Below the pieces are notes generated by a model that was given only the letters and a program-made list of their open reading frames with translations, was not told the origin of the DNA and ran no database searches. From NCBI GenBank assembly GCA_027186245.1, contig CP114490.1, forward strand, positions 9,680,501 through 9,744,500: DNA of 64,000 nt, given 5' to 3'. Below are positions 1-11,664 of this stretch, in pieces. How positions within the stretch are numbered: the stretch's first letter is position 1; the number at the start of each line of letters is the position of its first letter. Origin of the DNA: Coriaria nepalensis (taxonomy: Eukaryota > Streptophyta > Magnoliopsida > Cucurbitales > Coriariaceae). The translations under genes were made by a program, and so were the position numbers.

Positions 1-310
1 TGAATTCCTGAAGGAAGTCGTCAAAGGAACATATTTGTCTAATCTTGGAGAGTGACTCTTTCGTATCTACAAAATCAGTCAGCTTGAATCGCTTGAGCAC
101 GGCCTTCTCAGAAACCCTCTTTGTCACATCCTTCCGCTTGTGACTCCGTAAATACCATTACCACCATCGGTTAGCGTCCCCTTCCATATGGTATGATGCT
201 AGCGATACTTTCTTGTTGCCCTAGATCTCTTGTATGGAGAAATTCTGACGTGTCCAGTTGAGCCACACCGTCGGGTCATTATCGGAAAACTACGGGCACT
301 TCATCTTCAT
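1..310 (-). pseudogene. Ty3/gypsy gag fragment, broken
   Basis: Read on the minus strand from about 300 down to 1, the DNA encodes the conserved core of a Ty3/gypsy Gag: an acidic Asp-Asn-Asp-Pro turn, a W-L-N-W step, and the hallmark H-M-E-G-D-A-N-R-W-W. At least three in-frame stops interrupt it, one before the Asp-Asn-Asp-Pro turn, one after the W-L-N-W block and one just after the Trp pair. The fragment runs off the window start, so more of the element may lie to the left. It is a decayed retrotransposon, not a host gene. Confidence 0.7.
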
Positions 311-1719
311 CTGTGACAAACATCCCCCGTGCATCCTCAACCCCATGCTTTCCTCGAATTGATTTCCTTTGTTCAACTGTCGCTAACGCGACTACCGGAC
401 TTGAAGAAACCTACCGCCCATCTAAAGATGAATATGATTTGGACAACGCAAGAAAGAGAGAAAGTGAGAGAGAGCCGAAGATAAATCAGGCCGCCCATAA
501 GGATGGAGGATGAGGCAATGTTGGCTAGCCACCGGTTATAGATGCGGTGATACAACTGGTTGGTGGAAGTCATAGAAATAGAACTAAAAGAAATTATAAA
601 TGTTGGGGAGGAAAATTTAATAAACAAATAAAAAATAGGTACGAGAGGCCAAGATAAAAGAATTAAATTTCAAGGATTAAAATATAAATAAGACATAATT
701 ATTTGAAATTTGCTGATGTGGCTAGATGATTGGGGCATGAACATCATTATTTTTAACTATAAAAATTCAATTTTGTGTAGTTTTTGAAAATTTGGGTGTC
801 AAGCTTAGATAACATATTGTTTTGGTGGCTTAGAAATTTTAGTTCATTATTCAAATGATTCACTCCTTTTAAAATACATATTATTCGAATGAAATAAAAG
901 TGTTCATTATATTTTATATAAATTTTATTAAATCCTTGAATAAATTTTTAATTTTTCTTTACATAATAATCAAACTTTTTTAAAATATAAAACGAAAATT
1001 ATTATTTATTATTTATTTTTTTTATTTAAATGATATTCATACCATCTTAAAAGTTTGTAATGCTACCCGACGAAAATGACACACATAAGTCAGCTAAACT
1101 TAATAATGCTATGAGATTTCCTAAATCTCCAACTTTCATACATATGCAATAAAATAATAGTGGAATAATTGAAAGTATCTAAATGATCTTCCAACTGTGC
1201 TTCAGTCACATGCTAATTGTGTAATGTGTTCCATCAGCTTGTTGTTTTTTTTTTTGGGCAAATAATTGAGTAAAAGACATTGATCAAGTGGAGACTTATA
1301 TTAGATTCCTCAAGTATACAATTAGGCAATGTTCAATTTAAAAGCACCATTAGCTTTTAGGTTCTCAATGGATAAATCCTACGATTCTACGCTAAAAGGG
1401 GCTACAATAAAATCTAAGGCATGATGTTTAAAACTAGCCTAAGACCCCAATTATCATAATTATTCATCTACTAATATACAATTATACTCATAAATTTTAG
1501 CATTCTAAGTTTTAACTCGGTTGAATGTACCAACCCGATCTATATTCCAAGTCAGCAAAAAATAAGAAAAAATTGATAAATCGAAATACCACTTAGAAAT
1601 CAAATTTCTTTTCCACTCTGTTAAGCTTCTAATTTCTTTATATTTCCCTCCCTCCACAAATCTTTTGAAATTCTCATTTTTATCGCCTTTTTCCCACTCT
1701 TAATCATTGTTATTATTAT
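311..1719. other. Intergenic, AT-rich, no gene
   Basis: Short open frames on both strands (about 313-627) show no family signature and overlap each other. The rest is AT-rich with poly-T runs, for example near 1245. I see no exon structure, RNA gene or clear element end. Confidence 0.5.
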
Positions 1720-2560
1720 TTTTGGTAAATTAAATTTTTAGCCCTTATATAATATGATTTATACAAATTCGACTATATATAAATTTTTTATAACTTTTTA
1801 ATTTATATATAATTTAAAATAAGACTTTTTAGACCCTAAAATCATTTTTTTTCATCATTAATCTTTTATTATTTTTATTTTTCTCTTCGATTAATTTACT
1901 ATTCTATTTTATAATACAACTTTTTTGTTTTAATTTTAAGAAAATAATTTAAATAAATCAAAACCTGATTCAATTTCTCGAAAAAAATCTGATCGAAACG
2001 ATTAGTTTGAGAGAAAAAGAATTGATCAAAATAATATGATTTCTTGTTGAAGTATCCAAATCAAATCAGTCATTTTTTCACAAGGAACCCATTTGGATTG
2101 ATCCCATTCTTCACGAAGAACGAGATCCGATTCCTCTTTCTTTTCTTTTTTTTTTTTCGGTTCAATTAAATCGACTCTTCACGAGGAAAATCTGGATCGA
2201 TCAAATCTCATTCTCCTTGAAGAATTGGATCGATCTGATCGAGTTCCTCGTGAAGAAATGATCGATGTGATTTGGATACCTTAAGAAGAAATTAGATCGT
2301 TTTGATCGAATTTTTTTTTTTTGGGAAATCATGTTGGGTTTTTATTTATTTTTTCAAACATTAAAAATAAAAAGCTAGATTATAAAATAGAATAATAATT
2401 AATATGGGGAAAAATAGAAATAATAAAAGATTAAGGATGAATTTGTACAAATCTTAATTTAAAATATTATTTTCTTATATCGTATGATTATTTATAATCC
2501 AAATTTTCATGGACCGTATCTTATTTTATTTATTTATTATGAATTAAATCATATTGGGTG
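1720..2560. mobile_element. Foldback / MITE-like element with long inverted arms
   Basis: The stretch from about 1850 to 2000 reappears as its reverse complement at about 2300-2450. Shared landmarks are a TTAATCTTTTATTATT block and a TTCTATTTTATAAT block, and both arms end inward at a GATCGAAACG / CGTTTTGATC pair. The centre (about 2040-2290) repeats GATCGATC-rich sequence around two TTCACGA(G/A)GAA-type motifs. There is no coding frame. Long imperfect inverted arms with no protein fit a non-autonomous foldback element. The outer ends are approximate and no target duplication was identified. Confidence 0.6.
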
Positions 2561-3235
2561 ATTCAAGAGAGAAAAATAGATAAATATTGAAACTTCCATG
2601 GAATCTGGAATTTTCATAATAAACAAAAAGAAAAAAAAATCAGATTATTTTGATATGGATTCTTAAGAAAAAATAGATCGATTCAGTTTGGACTCTCAGT
2701 CATCCCAAATCGAGGTGATCTAGATTCGATACTGAGATATGGATTTTAATTTCTTTTTCCCATGTCTTTCTTTTTTTTGTGGGTCAAAGTTTTAGCTTGA
2801 AACAATTTTTGGTGCCTTACGGTTTTTAGCCCAAACTAAAACCTTAAATATGCTCTTGTTTTTTGTACCAATAAATACGTGAAAAATTGAATTGACCAAC
2901 AATATATGAAGCTATAAGCTTTTATGGGGTGTATCCGAGTAGAAGTGTCATTTCTACTACAGTCAATATACTTATACAATATATGTATTTTTCCCGCATT
3001 CTATACTTGTCATTAAATAATTAATTATTTTTGGTTAAATATACCTCTAAATTGAAGATGAAGAAAGATGTAAGACATTGTATATAGCTTATGTGTTTAG
3101 CATGAGTTTTATACACAATTTTGTTGACCTATACATATTGGATATATGGCTTATAAATCACAGCTTTATAATATGCATAAAATCTTGGGTTTATATGTTT
3201 TATAGATTCTAAAATTTTAAAGCAAGTAAAAGATA
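2561..3235. other. Intergenic, no gene
   Basis: AT-rich sequence. The part near 2640-2760 resembles the GATC-rich interior of the adjacent foldback element. Nothing else is recognisable. Confidence 0.4.
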
Positions 3236-3239
3236 GGCT

Positions 3240-3660
3240 TGTGAGGATTATACGTAATCCTCACAACGGTCGCGGATCCGATAAATTGGGTCATGACACA
3301 TTATCTCCTTCTCTTACATCGTAGACCACCTGTCGGTGTTGTTAAGCTTCTGAATCTCATATGCAAATAGATGACCCTCTTGCATAAATACTCTTTCAAT
3401 GGGAAAGTTGGAGGCATCAATGTCCACCTGATATGGTTTCATGTAGTTTGGGAGAGCTAGGATCAACTCCTCCACGATTTCCCTATTCAACTTATTGTCG
3501 TCAATGAAGTAGTGATATTAAAGTATCCCTTGATGAATCGTTGGTAATAGTTCATGATGCCCATAAAATATTGCAGCTTTGTCACTTTTGTTAGAGGTTC
3601 CCACCTTTATATGGCTCAAAACTTGGTTTTGTTCATCATGATCCATCATTTTCGGATTTT
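3240..3660 (-). pseudogene. Ty3/gypsy pol fragment (RT thumb / RNase H start), broken
   Basis: On the minus strand this piece reads like the junction between reverse transcriptase and RNase H of a gypsy Pol. A G-I-M-N-Y-Y-Q-R-F-I-K-G-Y thumb-type segment is followed, in another frame, by a V-D-I-D-A-S-N block, an M-Q-E-G-H-L-F-A-Y segment and a downstream EKE motif. Frameshifts and stops separate these pieces. It sits directly downstream, in the minus sense, of the copia gag, so two unrelated retrotransposons abut here. That implies a nested insertion or a deletion join. Confidence 0.65.
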
Positions 3661-4160
3661 ATGCCTAGGAAACGCACATTTTCTTAGGCAAATGAGCATT
3701 TCTCCTTCTTGATAATAACTTGTAAATCATATATCTGATCTAAAAGAAGTTTTTCATCAAACATTTTAAAGTTAAAATACTCAGATATTAAGAATTTCTT
3801 AGTACTTTCCTCTTCTGCCTTGTACTTGTTCTCTAACGCATTCCAAATTTCCTTTGCAGGCTTTGTATTTGTGTAGAGATCGAGAAGACAGTCTGATAGC
3901 ACATTCAAAATGTGTCCCCAACATATGATTACATCTTCGTCCATTTTTAGTTTCGCTACTTTGATCTCTTCGGTATTATCTAGAGAGGATTCTGGAAGTG
4001 GTTACAGGTTAGGATCGAGAATGGTATAGATCTTCAAGGCAGTGAGCAAGAGCTTCAGTTTGTCTTGCCAGCGTGTGAAGTTTGGTCCATCAAACCGATC
4101 AAGTCTCACAAGATCTTGGTTCATCGACTTTATGGTTGAAACAACAGTCTTGGTTTCCAT
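3661..4160 (-). pseudogene. Ty1/copia gag (UBN2-type) fragment, copy 1
   Basis: A gag reading begins with ATG at 4160 (M-E-T-K-T) and contains the copia Gag signature F-D-G-x-N-F-T-R-W-Q-D-K followed by I-W-N-A-L-E-N-K-Y-K and the F-L-I-S-E-Y-F-N-F-K-M block. One in-frame stop lies near 4000 and the frame is lost near 3684. The leader at 4161-4390 matches the leader of the plus-strand copy at about 33490-33750, so both belong to one copia family. Protease, integrase and RT are absent here. Confidence 0.8.
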
Positions 4161-4390
4161 TGTAGAATATCATTTTTTGATTGTTAATAATTTTGTGATC
4201 GAGACTTGAAACACGTAATAGATATGTTTTCTAAAAAAATGATATTTTCATTCTCTCGAATTGCTTGTACTTTATTGTGAAAATAATTTTCGGGATCCGA
4301 CAAACGTTTACAAAGTCTCACAAACAATAATGAAACTTTGTTCTGAAATATAAGTATGTGTATAGTTTTTGATAGTGAAATAACAAGTAT
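4161..4390 (-). other. Leader/LTR remnant of copia copy 1
   Basis: The reverse complement of this stretch aligns with about 33490-33750, including AACTATACACATAC, TTTCAGAACAAAGTTTCATT and a closing TGATATTCTACAATGGAAAC. Similarity stops near 4390, close to where transcription would begin in the other copy (TATAAATA at about 33468). The upstream promoter part of the LTR is therefore either missing or too diverged to see. Confidence 0.6.
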
Positions 4391-5640
4391 AGTAAGAAAA
4401 GGTAAGAAAACGGTAGGTGTTCATACCAGTGAGTACCGGATCCTCGCTCAGTTAAAAAAATCAAAGACTCGTCAAAGCACTAGTGCTAATGCCTCTGTTG
4501 AATCGAAGGACTCCGAGACTCAGGAGAAAAATGTTCTATCGAAGAAAAAGTTATTCAATTAGGCAAGTACCCATGCATGGAGTTGATGGAACTGAACTGT
4601 ATTTCCTTGTTTTAAATAAATATGGTGTAGAAGCCATCGTGGTCGTCGTGCGACGATGTTGTTAGTATAATAATAAATAATATGATGATGTGTGTTTAAC
4701 TAATATGATGTTATGTGTTTGCTTGTAATCGGAAAAAACGGTATAGCATCCAAATTATCTCAGTCATTACCTATAGCTATGACCTTGGGAATATGAAACA
4801 AATTCAATTTGCATATTTCGTCTCTCTCTCTCTAATCTCTCTCTTAAGCTCTCATCTTGAAGTGGAATTTAGGGTAAACTTATTTTGTATTATTTATGAA
4901 ATTATTATATTATTAACTTAATGGGGACCTATATTTTATCATTTTCTTAATGTTGTTGTTGATTAATTTTGGTGAAGTGTATTATTTATGGTTAAAGTTT
5001 TGACTTAAATTTAATGAAATTTAGGAGTTTTAATATATTTTTATTTCTAATAATGAAATTGTGCTTAATGAATATAGATATGAGAAACTTTTAAAAAAAA
5101 ATAATTAATTGAATCTAAAAAAGATCTCTAAATATTTTTTTTAATAATTATTAAAAAAATATATAATAAAAAATTTAGATAAAAATTTTCCCTTTTTTTA
5201 AAGAGTTGTTATTTTATTGAATTTGCTTCATTAATAAGCTCACGGTTCGACTTTGATCTAGCGGTACTTAAATAATATATGCGACATACGCAAGTTCTTT
5301 TGGAGGAATAAAATTGATGCTAAGTTAAACTTAAGCCTAAGGATAGGTATGCACACACCTGAATAGTGTCATGTGGCATGCAGGAGGGCTCAAAGATCAT
5401 GTGTCATATTTCTTTACATTCAGTTATTTTCTTTACCTGCCTTAAGCCCCACATTTATACAACAGCTTAAGCTTTAATTTTTATTTACTTTTATTTTTAT
5501 TTTGTTGTTTATTTCTATTTGTTTTCGGGTACCTTTACTTGTCTTTCAACAGTTACTTATAAAGGTTATATTAAGCTAGATATTTTATTTCAATAATAAT
5601 TAAAGTTGAAATTACCAAATATTTATCTTTGAGAGAGATC
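4391..5640. other. Intergenic, no gene
   Basis: Several 60-70-codon open frames occur (4356-4921) without recognisable domains or codon structure. A short CT-rich run lies near 4820. The remainder is AT-rich. I see no supported feature. Confidence 0.4.
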
Positions 5641-5654
5641 ACAAATTAAATTAT

Positions 5655-6447
5655 AAATTTGTTAAATTTAATATCATGCAACTCTGTTAGCATAAATAAG
5701 TATGACATTAATTTAATTAAAAATTGATAAATTATAAATGAACTCTTATTTAATTATAAAATAGTCTTAAAAGTCTATATTAATAATTATATATTAAATG
5801 GTTAATGGGTCAGGTTATTAATTAGATTTTCATTTCTCAAATTAATTAAATGGTTGATTAATATCCATAGATTAATGCCTATGGATATGGCTGACAATGT
5901 ATATAGCTTTTGACCTACTTGTTTCCTTAAGTAAGTTAAGGAAAATTTTGCTACGAGGAAACCTAATATGATTAGGAAACTTTATACCTAGTGGTGTTTT
6001 ATAAAAAGACCACTAAGTGGCCAAAAATCCCTAAGGCAAAAACTCCTCCTCTTGGCCGTAATTGTGAGAAAGAAAGAAATGATTTTTCTCATCCTTTTTC
6101 CTATAGCCTTTTGATTAATGTATTGAATTATAAAGTAGAAAATTAACTGAGTAAATGAATTGTGTGGATTATAATTAGAGGATGAATGAGTGAATGTCTT
6201 GAATTTTTCCTTCAATTCATATTACAAAAGGAATTATAGTGGTTTGCTTATCAAGTTAAGTTAACTTTTTAACCTAAACTTGAAATTTAAATTCATGTAA
6301 TTCACTGTGCTTTTATGTAAAGAGTTTATATATACGATATATGAATGTTGTATAATCGATCTTGCTATGGAATTATGCTATATTTAGGATGAGATCCGAA
6401 ATTTTTTAAATAATACTTCCGCTGCTTTATATGCATGAATTCCTAAC
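5655..6447 (+). mobile_element. Decayed LTR, probably copia, solo or truncated
   Basis: The block has plant LTR architecture: a TATA-like TTTTATAAAAAGACC at about 5997, then a leader-like segment, and a right end reading CTTCCGCTGC ... CCTAACA at 6447. A related but more diverged right end lies at about 20260-20371, sharing GATCGATCTTG and the ATATTACTT..GTTGTA region. No gag follows. The left end is uncertain; a TGTTAAATTTA start at about 5659 is one option. Confidence 0.45.
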
Positions 6448-6819
6448 ATAAACAAACCCTAAACTCTTAAGTTTAATTTTGGTACAGAGTATAACTTAAT
6501 ATTTTGACGAGAGGTTGAGGCTTGAGAAATTCAATTATCACGAGAGTACCACTTTAATATCTTTTAGTTGGGATACTACTAAAGGGTACTAAGCTATACG
6601 TTCCTTAGGCCTTCTTTTTTGTGAAGGCCTCAAATTTTGGTTTTGCCGTAGGCCTTAGCCGGGTCTAATTTCCCGTTAACATTCTCTCGTCTTAGTTTCC
6701 CGTTAACATTCTCTCGTCTTGTATCTCTCTCACTTGGATCTACAATATTAGAACAACAGCTGGTTATATCTAGACAATTTTGACAATAGCTTATTGTCAA
6801 AAGAAGAGGGAAAATAGGA
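6448..6819. other. Intergenic with a 27-bp tandem duplication
   Basis: A 27-bp unit starting TTTCCCGTTAACATTCTC is present twice in tandem at about 6669-6722. No coding signal is seen. Confidence 0.5.
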
Positions 6820-7287
6820 CCCCATCTCCTTGCTTGTGCTTTTGGATATTGATGCTCGTGGTTGTCGCTGTGAAGGTGTTGGCGTTCCTTCTTCTGAAGG
6901 TGGTTCTGTGCTGTTAGGGTTCGTGAGAGCTAGAATTGGATGAAGATTGGTGTTTGACTTTTCGGCTTTCTTCAGCTTGGGACGTTTGGGCTGTTCTTTT
7001 CTTTGTTTGCCGCTTGTTGGGTTTGGACTTTGTTTGGGTCTGTTCTTTTGTTGTTTTGCTGTTCTTTGGGGTGGTTGCTTGTCTGCTGGACTGGGCTGGG
7101 CTGGGCTGGGCTGGTCTGGTCCTCTTTGGTTCTTTGCTTTTCTTTTCGTTTGTTTTCCAATTTTGCCCTGAAGCCGGGTTTTTCTTTTCTTTTTTTGTTT
7201 TAACGGGCCGTTTTGTTCCCTCTGCGCAATGAAGTTTTCTTTTGACCAAAATTTATATATATATATTAAAAAAAAAAAAAAAACCTA
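6820..7287 (+). mobile_element. Possible LINE (L1-type) 3' end with poly-A tail
   Basis: A G/T-rich segment, unlike its AT-rich surroundings, contains repeated CTGGG units (7090-7113). It ends with CAATGAAGTTTTCTTTTGACC, a TA run and 16 A residues (7268-7283). T-rich 3' regions ending in an AATGAA-like motif and oligo-A are usual for plant L1 retroposons. The long open frames on both strands here come from the low-complexity composition. No RT or endonuclease domain is seen, so the call rests on the tail structure only. Confidence 0.4.
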
Positions 7288-7450
7288 AAAGGGGGTGGGG
7301 GCAAAATTGTAATTATAGTAATTACAATAAAAGTCCCCTCCGAAGTCAGTGTGAGGCCTCTTCGTTGGGTATTAAAACCGCAAGCTAATCCCTCTGGAAA
7401 TTCTGGTCTCTTTTTTCCTCACCTCCCTCATCTGTATAGTAGTAGCAATT

Positions 7451-10400
7451 ATGGAGCCCTTGACAGGTATAATACCATCTATTTTCTCTGCCATTGATTT
7501 TTCTTTGTTCTTGTTCTACTCTGGTCAATCAACTTTGGGTCCAATAATTGACGGATCATTAGATTGAAAGAAATCGGTGAGATGAACCTTTTTTTTCCCC
7601 CTATTTTTGGAGTTCAAATTCATTGTTTTCTCCGTCTCTCGATGCTGAGAAATCAAACGAAAAATAAATGACTAACTTTTATATTCAATTTCATCATCTG
7701 TCCTTTTTCCTTTTTTTTTTTTTGTCTAAATCGACTCTCCATTATTTCTAGGAAGTTTTCCCGTTTCCCAAACTGTAGTTTTTTAAAAATGGGTCTTAGA
7801 TAAATTGTTTTTGTTGAAACTGGATTTAAACAGAAATGCTGTTTGTTATATTATGGGGAAAGTGGATAAATTTCCATGTTAAATTTGGATTCAAACTGAA
7901 GTTCTTACAAACTGGTTTTGGAGCTGTTGCCTTTTCTGTAATTGAATTCATTGTCTTACTACTCTTTTAGAATTCAAGACTGAGGAACAGACTAGGAAGT
8001 GTACGAAGAGCAAATGTGAATCTACATCTCACAAGCTCTTGAAGGAAAAAGCCAAGAACCGAGTCACTGATCTTCAAGGCATGTTCACTAATCTCCAATC
8101 AGCAAGGAAGGAGAGTAGGGCCCATGACATTGCAGTCTTAGAGGAGCAAATGCACCAAGTTCTCCGAGAATGGAATTCCGAGCTTAATGAACCGTCCCCC
8201 GCTTCTTCGTTAGTTGTATGTATTTTTCTTTATTCTTTTATATATTTTATCCTCTGTTAAAAAATCTTCGACTAGTTTTTTCCTGAAATTATTGTATGAA
8301 TGATGTTAGGGTGATACTCTTGGATCATTCTCGAACGATCTAGCCCGACTATTGGAGCAGATAGAGGAGGAAGATGATGCCACAAGTGCATTAGCTGAAC
8401 CAAAGGCCGAGACTAATCTTTCTGCACATCAAAATGTAGGCTCCTTTTATTCCTTTTTAGCCTGGATAGCTAATAATTGGAGTTTTATCATTAATTGGTT
8501 TCTCTCTCTATACTCCTCATCGCATTTCTTTGAGAAAATAACTCATAAAATTAGTTGGTTAAAATTCTTGATTCGGCCTGGTTATATCAATGAAGGAAAA
8601 CTCAACATTTTGCTTTCAATTTCAATGATATGACATTTTTAATATTAAGATTTCAAATGAAAAGTATATAAACCTTAATAGTTGATGTTAAATGAAAAAA
8701 TAATTAAAGCTTCATGCACAAATATGCTGACATGGCATGTTAGTTTTTTAAGAGTTCAAGAGTTGTATGTCTAATTTCTGAAACACGACGCGGGGCTACA
8801 TCTAGTATTTTTGAAAGTTTATGGGTGTTAAGTATAGTCTAATCATAAAGAGAACTTAACCTTTTTCTTTTGATTTTTACTATGTAATTCTGCATTTTCA
8901 TTCCACTTGGATTTATTATTATTTATTTTTCATATATGACCTTGTAAACTGTGCTTGTTGCCAATCTTTCAAACTTTTTGAGGTTCAAGTACATTCGTTA
9001 ATTTTTTATCTTTTCTAGGGCGGTTTTGTAAATCATGAGCTCCAACAGAATGCTTTTGATGGATATAATGAATGCAAAGATTTTGATTCAAGTCAACACA
9101 ATATTCCGGTTTTTAACAACTCGGATCTGGCTACAGAGTCGCCCTCTCATCACCTCGCTATACATCAACACCTCGAGCACACTCCAATCACTCATATGGA
9201 AGGTCGGCTGTTTTATCCGGACCAAGAATTCGACTATGAACTTTTCATTGGCCCCAATGACAATACTGAACCTTGTGGGCAGAATATCATGTCTAACATT
9301 CTTCCGAATATTTCACCCCCACCATCTGCTTTCTTGGGCCCAAAATGTGCTCTGTGGGACTGTTTCAGGCCCGCTCAGGGCTCCGAATGGTGCCGGGATT
9401 ACTGCAGTAGTGTTCATTCTGTTCTCGCTTTAAATGAGGGCCTTGATGGAATGACTCCGATTCTACGACCTGGTGGGACAGGCTTGAAGGATGGCCCACT
9501 TTTTACCGCACTTAATGCGAAGACTGAGGCAAAGAGTGTTGGAATTCCAACGTGTGAAGGGGCTGCTACTATGAAATGTCCATGGAATGCTCCAGGTAGT
9601 CATCTTTATTTATACTTTTACTTCTATTTCTTGTCATTTATTTATGTTGGAGGCTCATAATCAGGGCACAAACTGAGACTGGCCCCACTGGGTTCAAAGG
9701 ACAGTTTGTACTTTTGTGACCCTAGCTATGTAGAGTTGCTGCTCGACTTTCAAACTACTAAACTTAGTCCTCTCATGCTTTATCATGCTGCCATCAAACT
9801 TTTAGAAAATTAGACATACTGCTCTATTATATAATGTATTCATTATTTTACTAATAAATGCTGACTTGGCATGCACAGTAGGCTTACCAATATACCATGT
9901 AAGCAATTGTACATAAAACACACTTAAAAAGAAGAAAAAAAAAGCCAATTGTTGGTGTTGAAATGGACAAATAAAGGTTCATTGACAATTATGAAGAAAT
10001 GGGCAAGCCTACTTAGCATTTCAAGTCACCTTTCTTATTAAAAGAATAGTGAAAGAATTATATTACAAGGGGTTATGCTTGTTTTTGCAAGTGTTTAAGA
10101 GATGTATGTTAATTTCTAAAATGTGAGGGGACTAACTTTAGTTGTTTTAAGAGTTTAATTATAGCTTTTACTCAATTTTAGCTCCTGGGATTTTGGCTAA
10201 TTGTCGAATAAAATCACATAACTTCATGCAAAATCTTTAATAGAATAATTTTGTACGTAAATAAGGTCTGGTTCCGACCAGTGTTTGAATGGTAGTTCAG
10301 GCAAGTGAACTATAGAGTTCAGGTAAACTGTAATTTTGGTTGGATTGTGGCAGTAAACTTGATTTTTCATATAGATTTGTGCTCGAGATAAATGGAGAGA

Positions 10401-11133
10401 CTTTCATGTATCTAAAGTGGATTTTAGATCCAGACTGAAGTTTTTAACGTTACGCAAATGATGTTATTCCTATTTTTTCTACTTTGCCTTATCTTGTGGA
10501 ATGCGAAATTCTAGTCTACTTGAGTGTACACTCCCGACGGACAATTATGATCAAGACACGTTTTGCCTTTGATATAAAAAAGTGTTACCGTGACCTAATG
10601 TGAACGATTGGAGCTTTTTTTTTTTTTTACGGAGTAGACGGAATGCCTCGGATTGAGAAATTTATTTTTGTTTCCCTTTTTTCTTATTTGTAATAGAATC
10701 TTTCTATATTGCAGAGCTGTTTGATATCTCCTTCATAGAGGGAGAAACACTCCGGGAATGGCTATTTTTCGACCGACCAAGAAGGGCATTTGAAAGCGGG
10801 AACAGGAAGCAAAGGTCATTACCAGACTACAAAGGACGAGGTTGGCACGAGTCAAGGAAGCAAGTCGTGAAAGAGTTCAAGGGAAGGAAGCGGTCCTACT
10901 ACATGGACCCACAACCTTCAACCTCTGTAGAATGGCATTTGTATGAATACGAGATCGAAAATAACGAGACCTTTGCTTTGTATAGATTGGAGCTCAAGGG
11001 AGTCGATTTGAGTAAGAAGAGTCCAAAAGGGAAATTGGGTATGGTGGGAGCGGACCCGCTTGTTGATTTGCAGAAGAAGATGGGAAGGCTTACTGCTGAG
11101 GTTGCTGATGAAAAGGGTGGATCCAGTTCGTGA
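7451..11133 (+). CDS. VOZ1: VOZ transcription factor (vascular plant one-zinc-finger), VOZ1-like
   Basis: Five exons: 7451-7466, 7971-8215, 8310-8435, 9019-9595, 10715-11133. Together they give 460 residues in one frame, and all introns are GT-AG. VOZ proteins are plant transcription factors that dimerise and bind a palindromic GCGT-N7-ACGC site; in Arabidopsis they act with phytochrome B in flowering and in stress responses. The N-terminal region has the conserved K-A-K-N-R-V-x-D-L-Q-G-M helix and N-E-P-S-P-A-S-S-L. The zinc finger is visible as C239-x4-C244-x13-C258-x3-H262 after [10 protein letters not shown]. The basic DNA-binding region follows: [23 protein letters not shown] and R-S-Y-Y-M-D-P-Q-P. 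The end is shorter than Arabidopsis VOZ1, stopping soon after the M-G-R-L-T-A-E motif. The start codon lies in a 16-nt first coding exon, inferred from the splice site and frame. VOZ1 rather than VOZ2 is likely but not certain. Confidence 0.95.
8690..8830. repeat. MITE fragment in VOZ intron 3
   Basis: Intron 3 carries one arm of the same short element as intron 4. It includes a CTGACATGGCATG motif and GAGTTGTATGTCTAATTTCT, which resembles GAGATGTATGTTAATTTCT at about 10099. Only the right half is recognisable. Confidence 0.4.
9740..10165. mobile_element. MITE-like inverted-repeat element in VOZ intron 4
   Basis: The left end (ACTACTAAACTTAGTCCTCT, about 9752) matches the reverse complement of the right end (ACAACTAAAGTTAGTCCCCT, about 10150). 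Weaker pairing continues inward. There is no coding capacity. It lies wholly inside the 1.1-kb fourth intron and leaves the splice sites intact, so it should not affect the protein. Confidence 0.55.
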
Positions 11134-11664
11134 AGAAAGATGAAATGAAATTTTTTTTGTCCAAGCTTGTTGGTTGGACTGTTATCATCAATACGGTACA
11201 TAATATTCATTAAATCTGACATCTGACTTTGTAAGAAGGTAGAAGGAAAGGGAAGTTCGTTTTTCTCAGCTGTTTGGTTGTTGTATATTTCTAGTCGAAG
11301 AATGTAGCCAATTTTTGGGCTGTATCTTCTTTGTAATGGGTTGCTGCATTTGGGTGTGTTTTGCATTTGGGCTTTATCGTTATGTTCATAAAATTTATAT
11401 CTTCGGTGTTAAAAATTTGGAAACTTACCTGTCACTTCCTTCTAGGAAAGGAGTCAACATCAAACTAATTATAAAGCATCCAGTACCTTTTTAAAAATAT
11501 TTAATGGACCATAAATTTAATTTGACTCGAAATAAACAAAGTAGGGGACGAAATTAGGAATTGGGTGAAAATCGGTGGAAAAAAATGTGGAAAAAAGCGA
11601 GATGAAAAATGATAATTTATATTTATGACGGAACGGCCTCATTTCATTTCAGTTTCTCAAGAAA

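Noticed and set aside
6914..7249. Long open frames on both strands, including a Lys/Gln/Ser-rich 111-codon minus frame
   Set aside because: Low-complexity G/T-rich sequence opens several frames at once. There is no domain, and an oligo-A tail follows, fitting a retroposon 3' end.
10899..11366. 155-codon open frame on the minus strand
   Set aside because: It is antisense to the last VOZ exon, whose plus-strand reading is clearly conserved.
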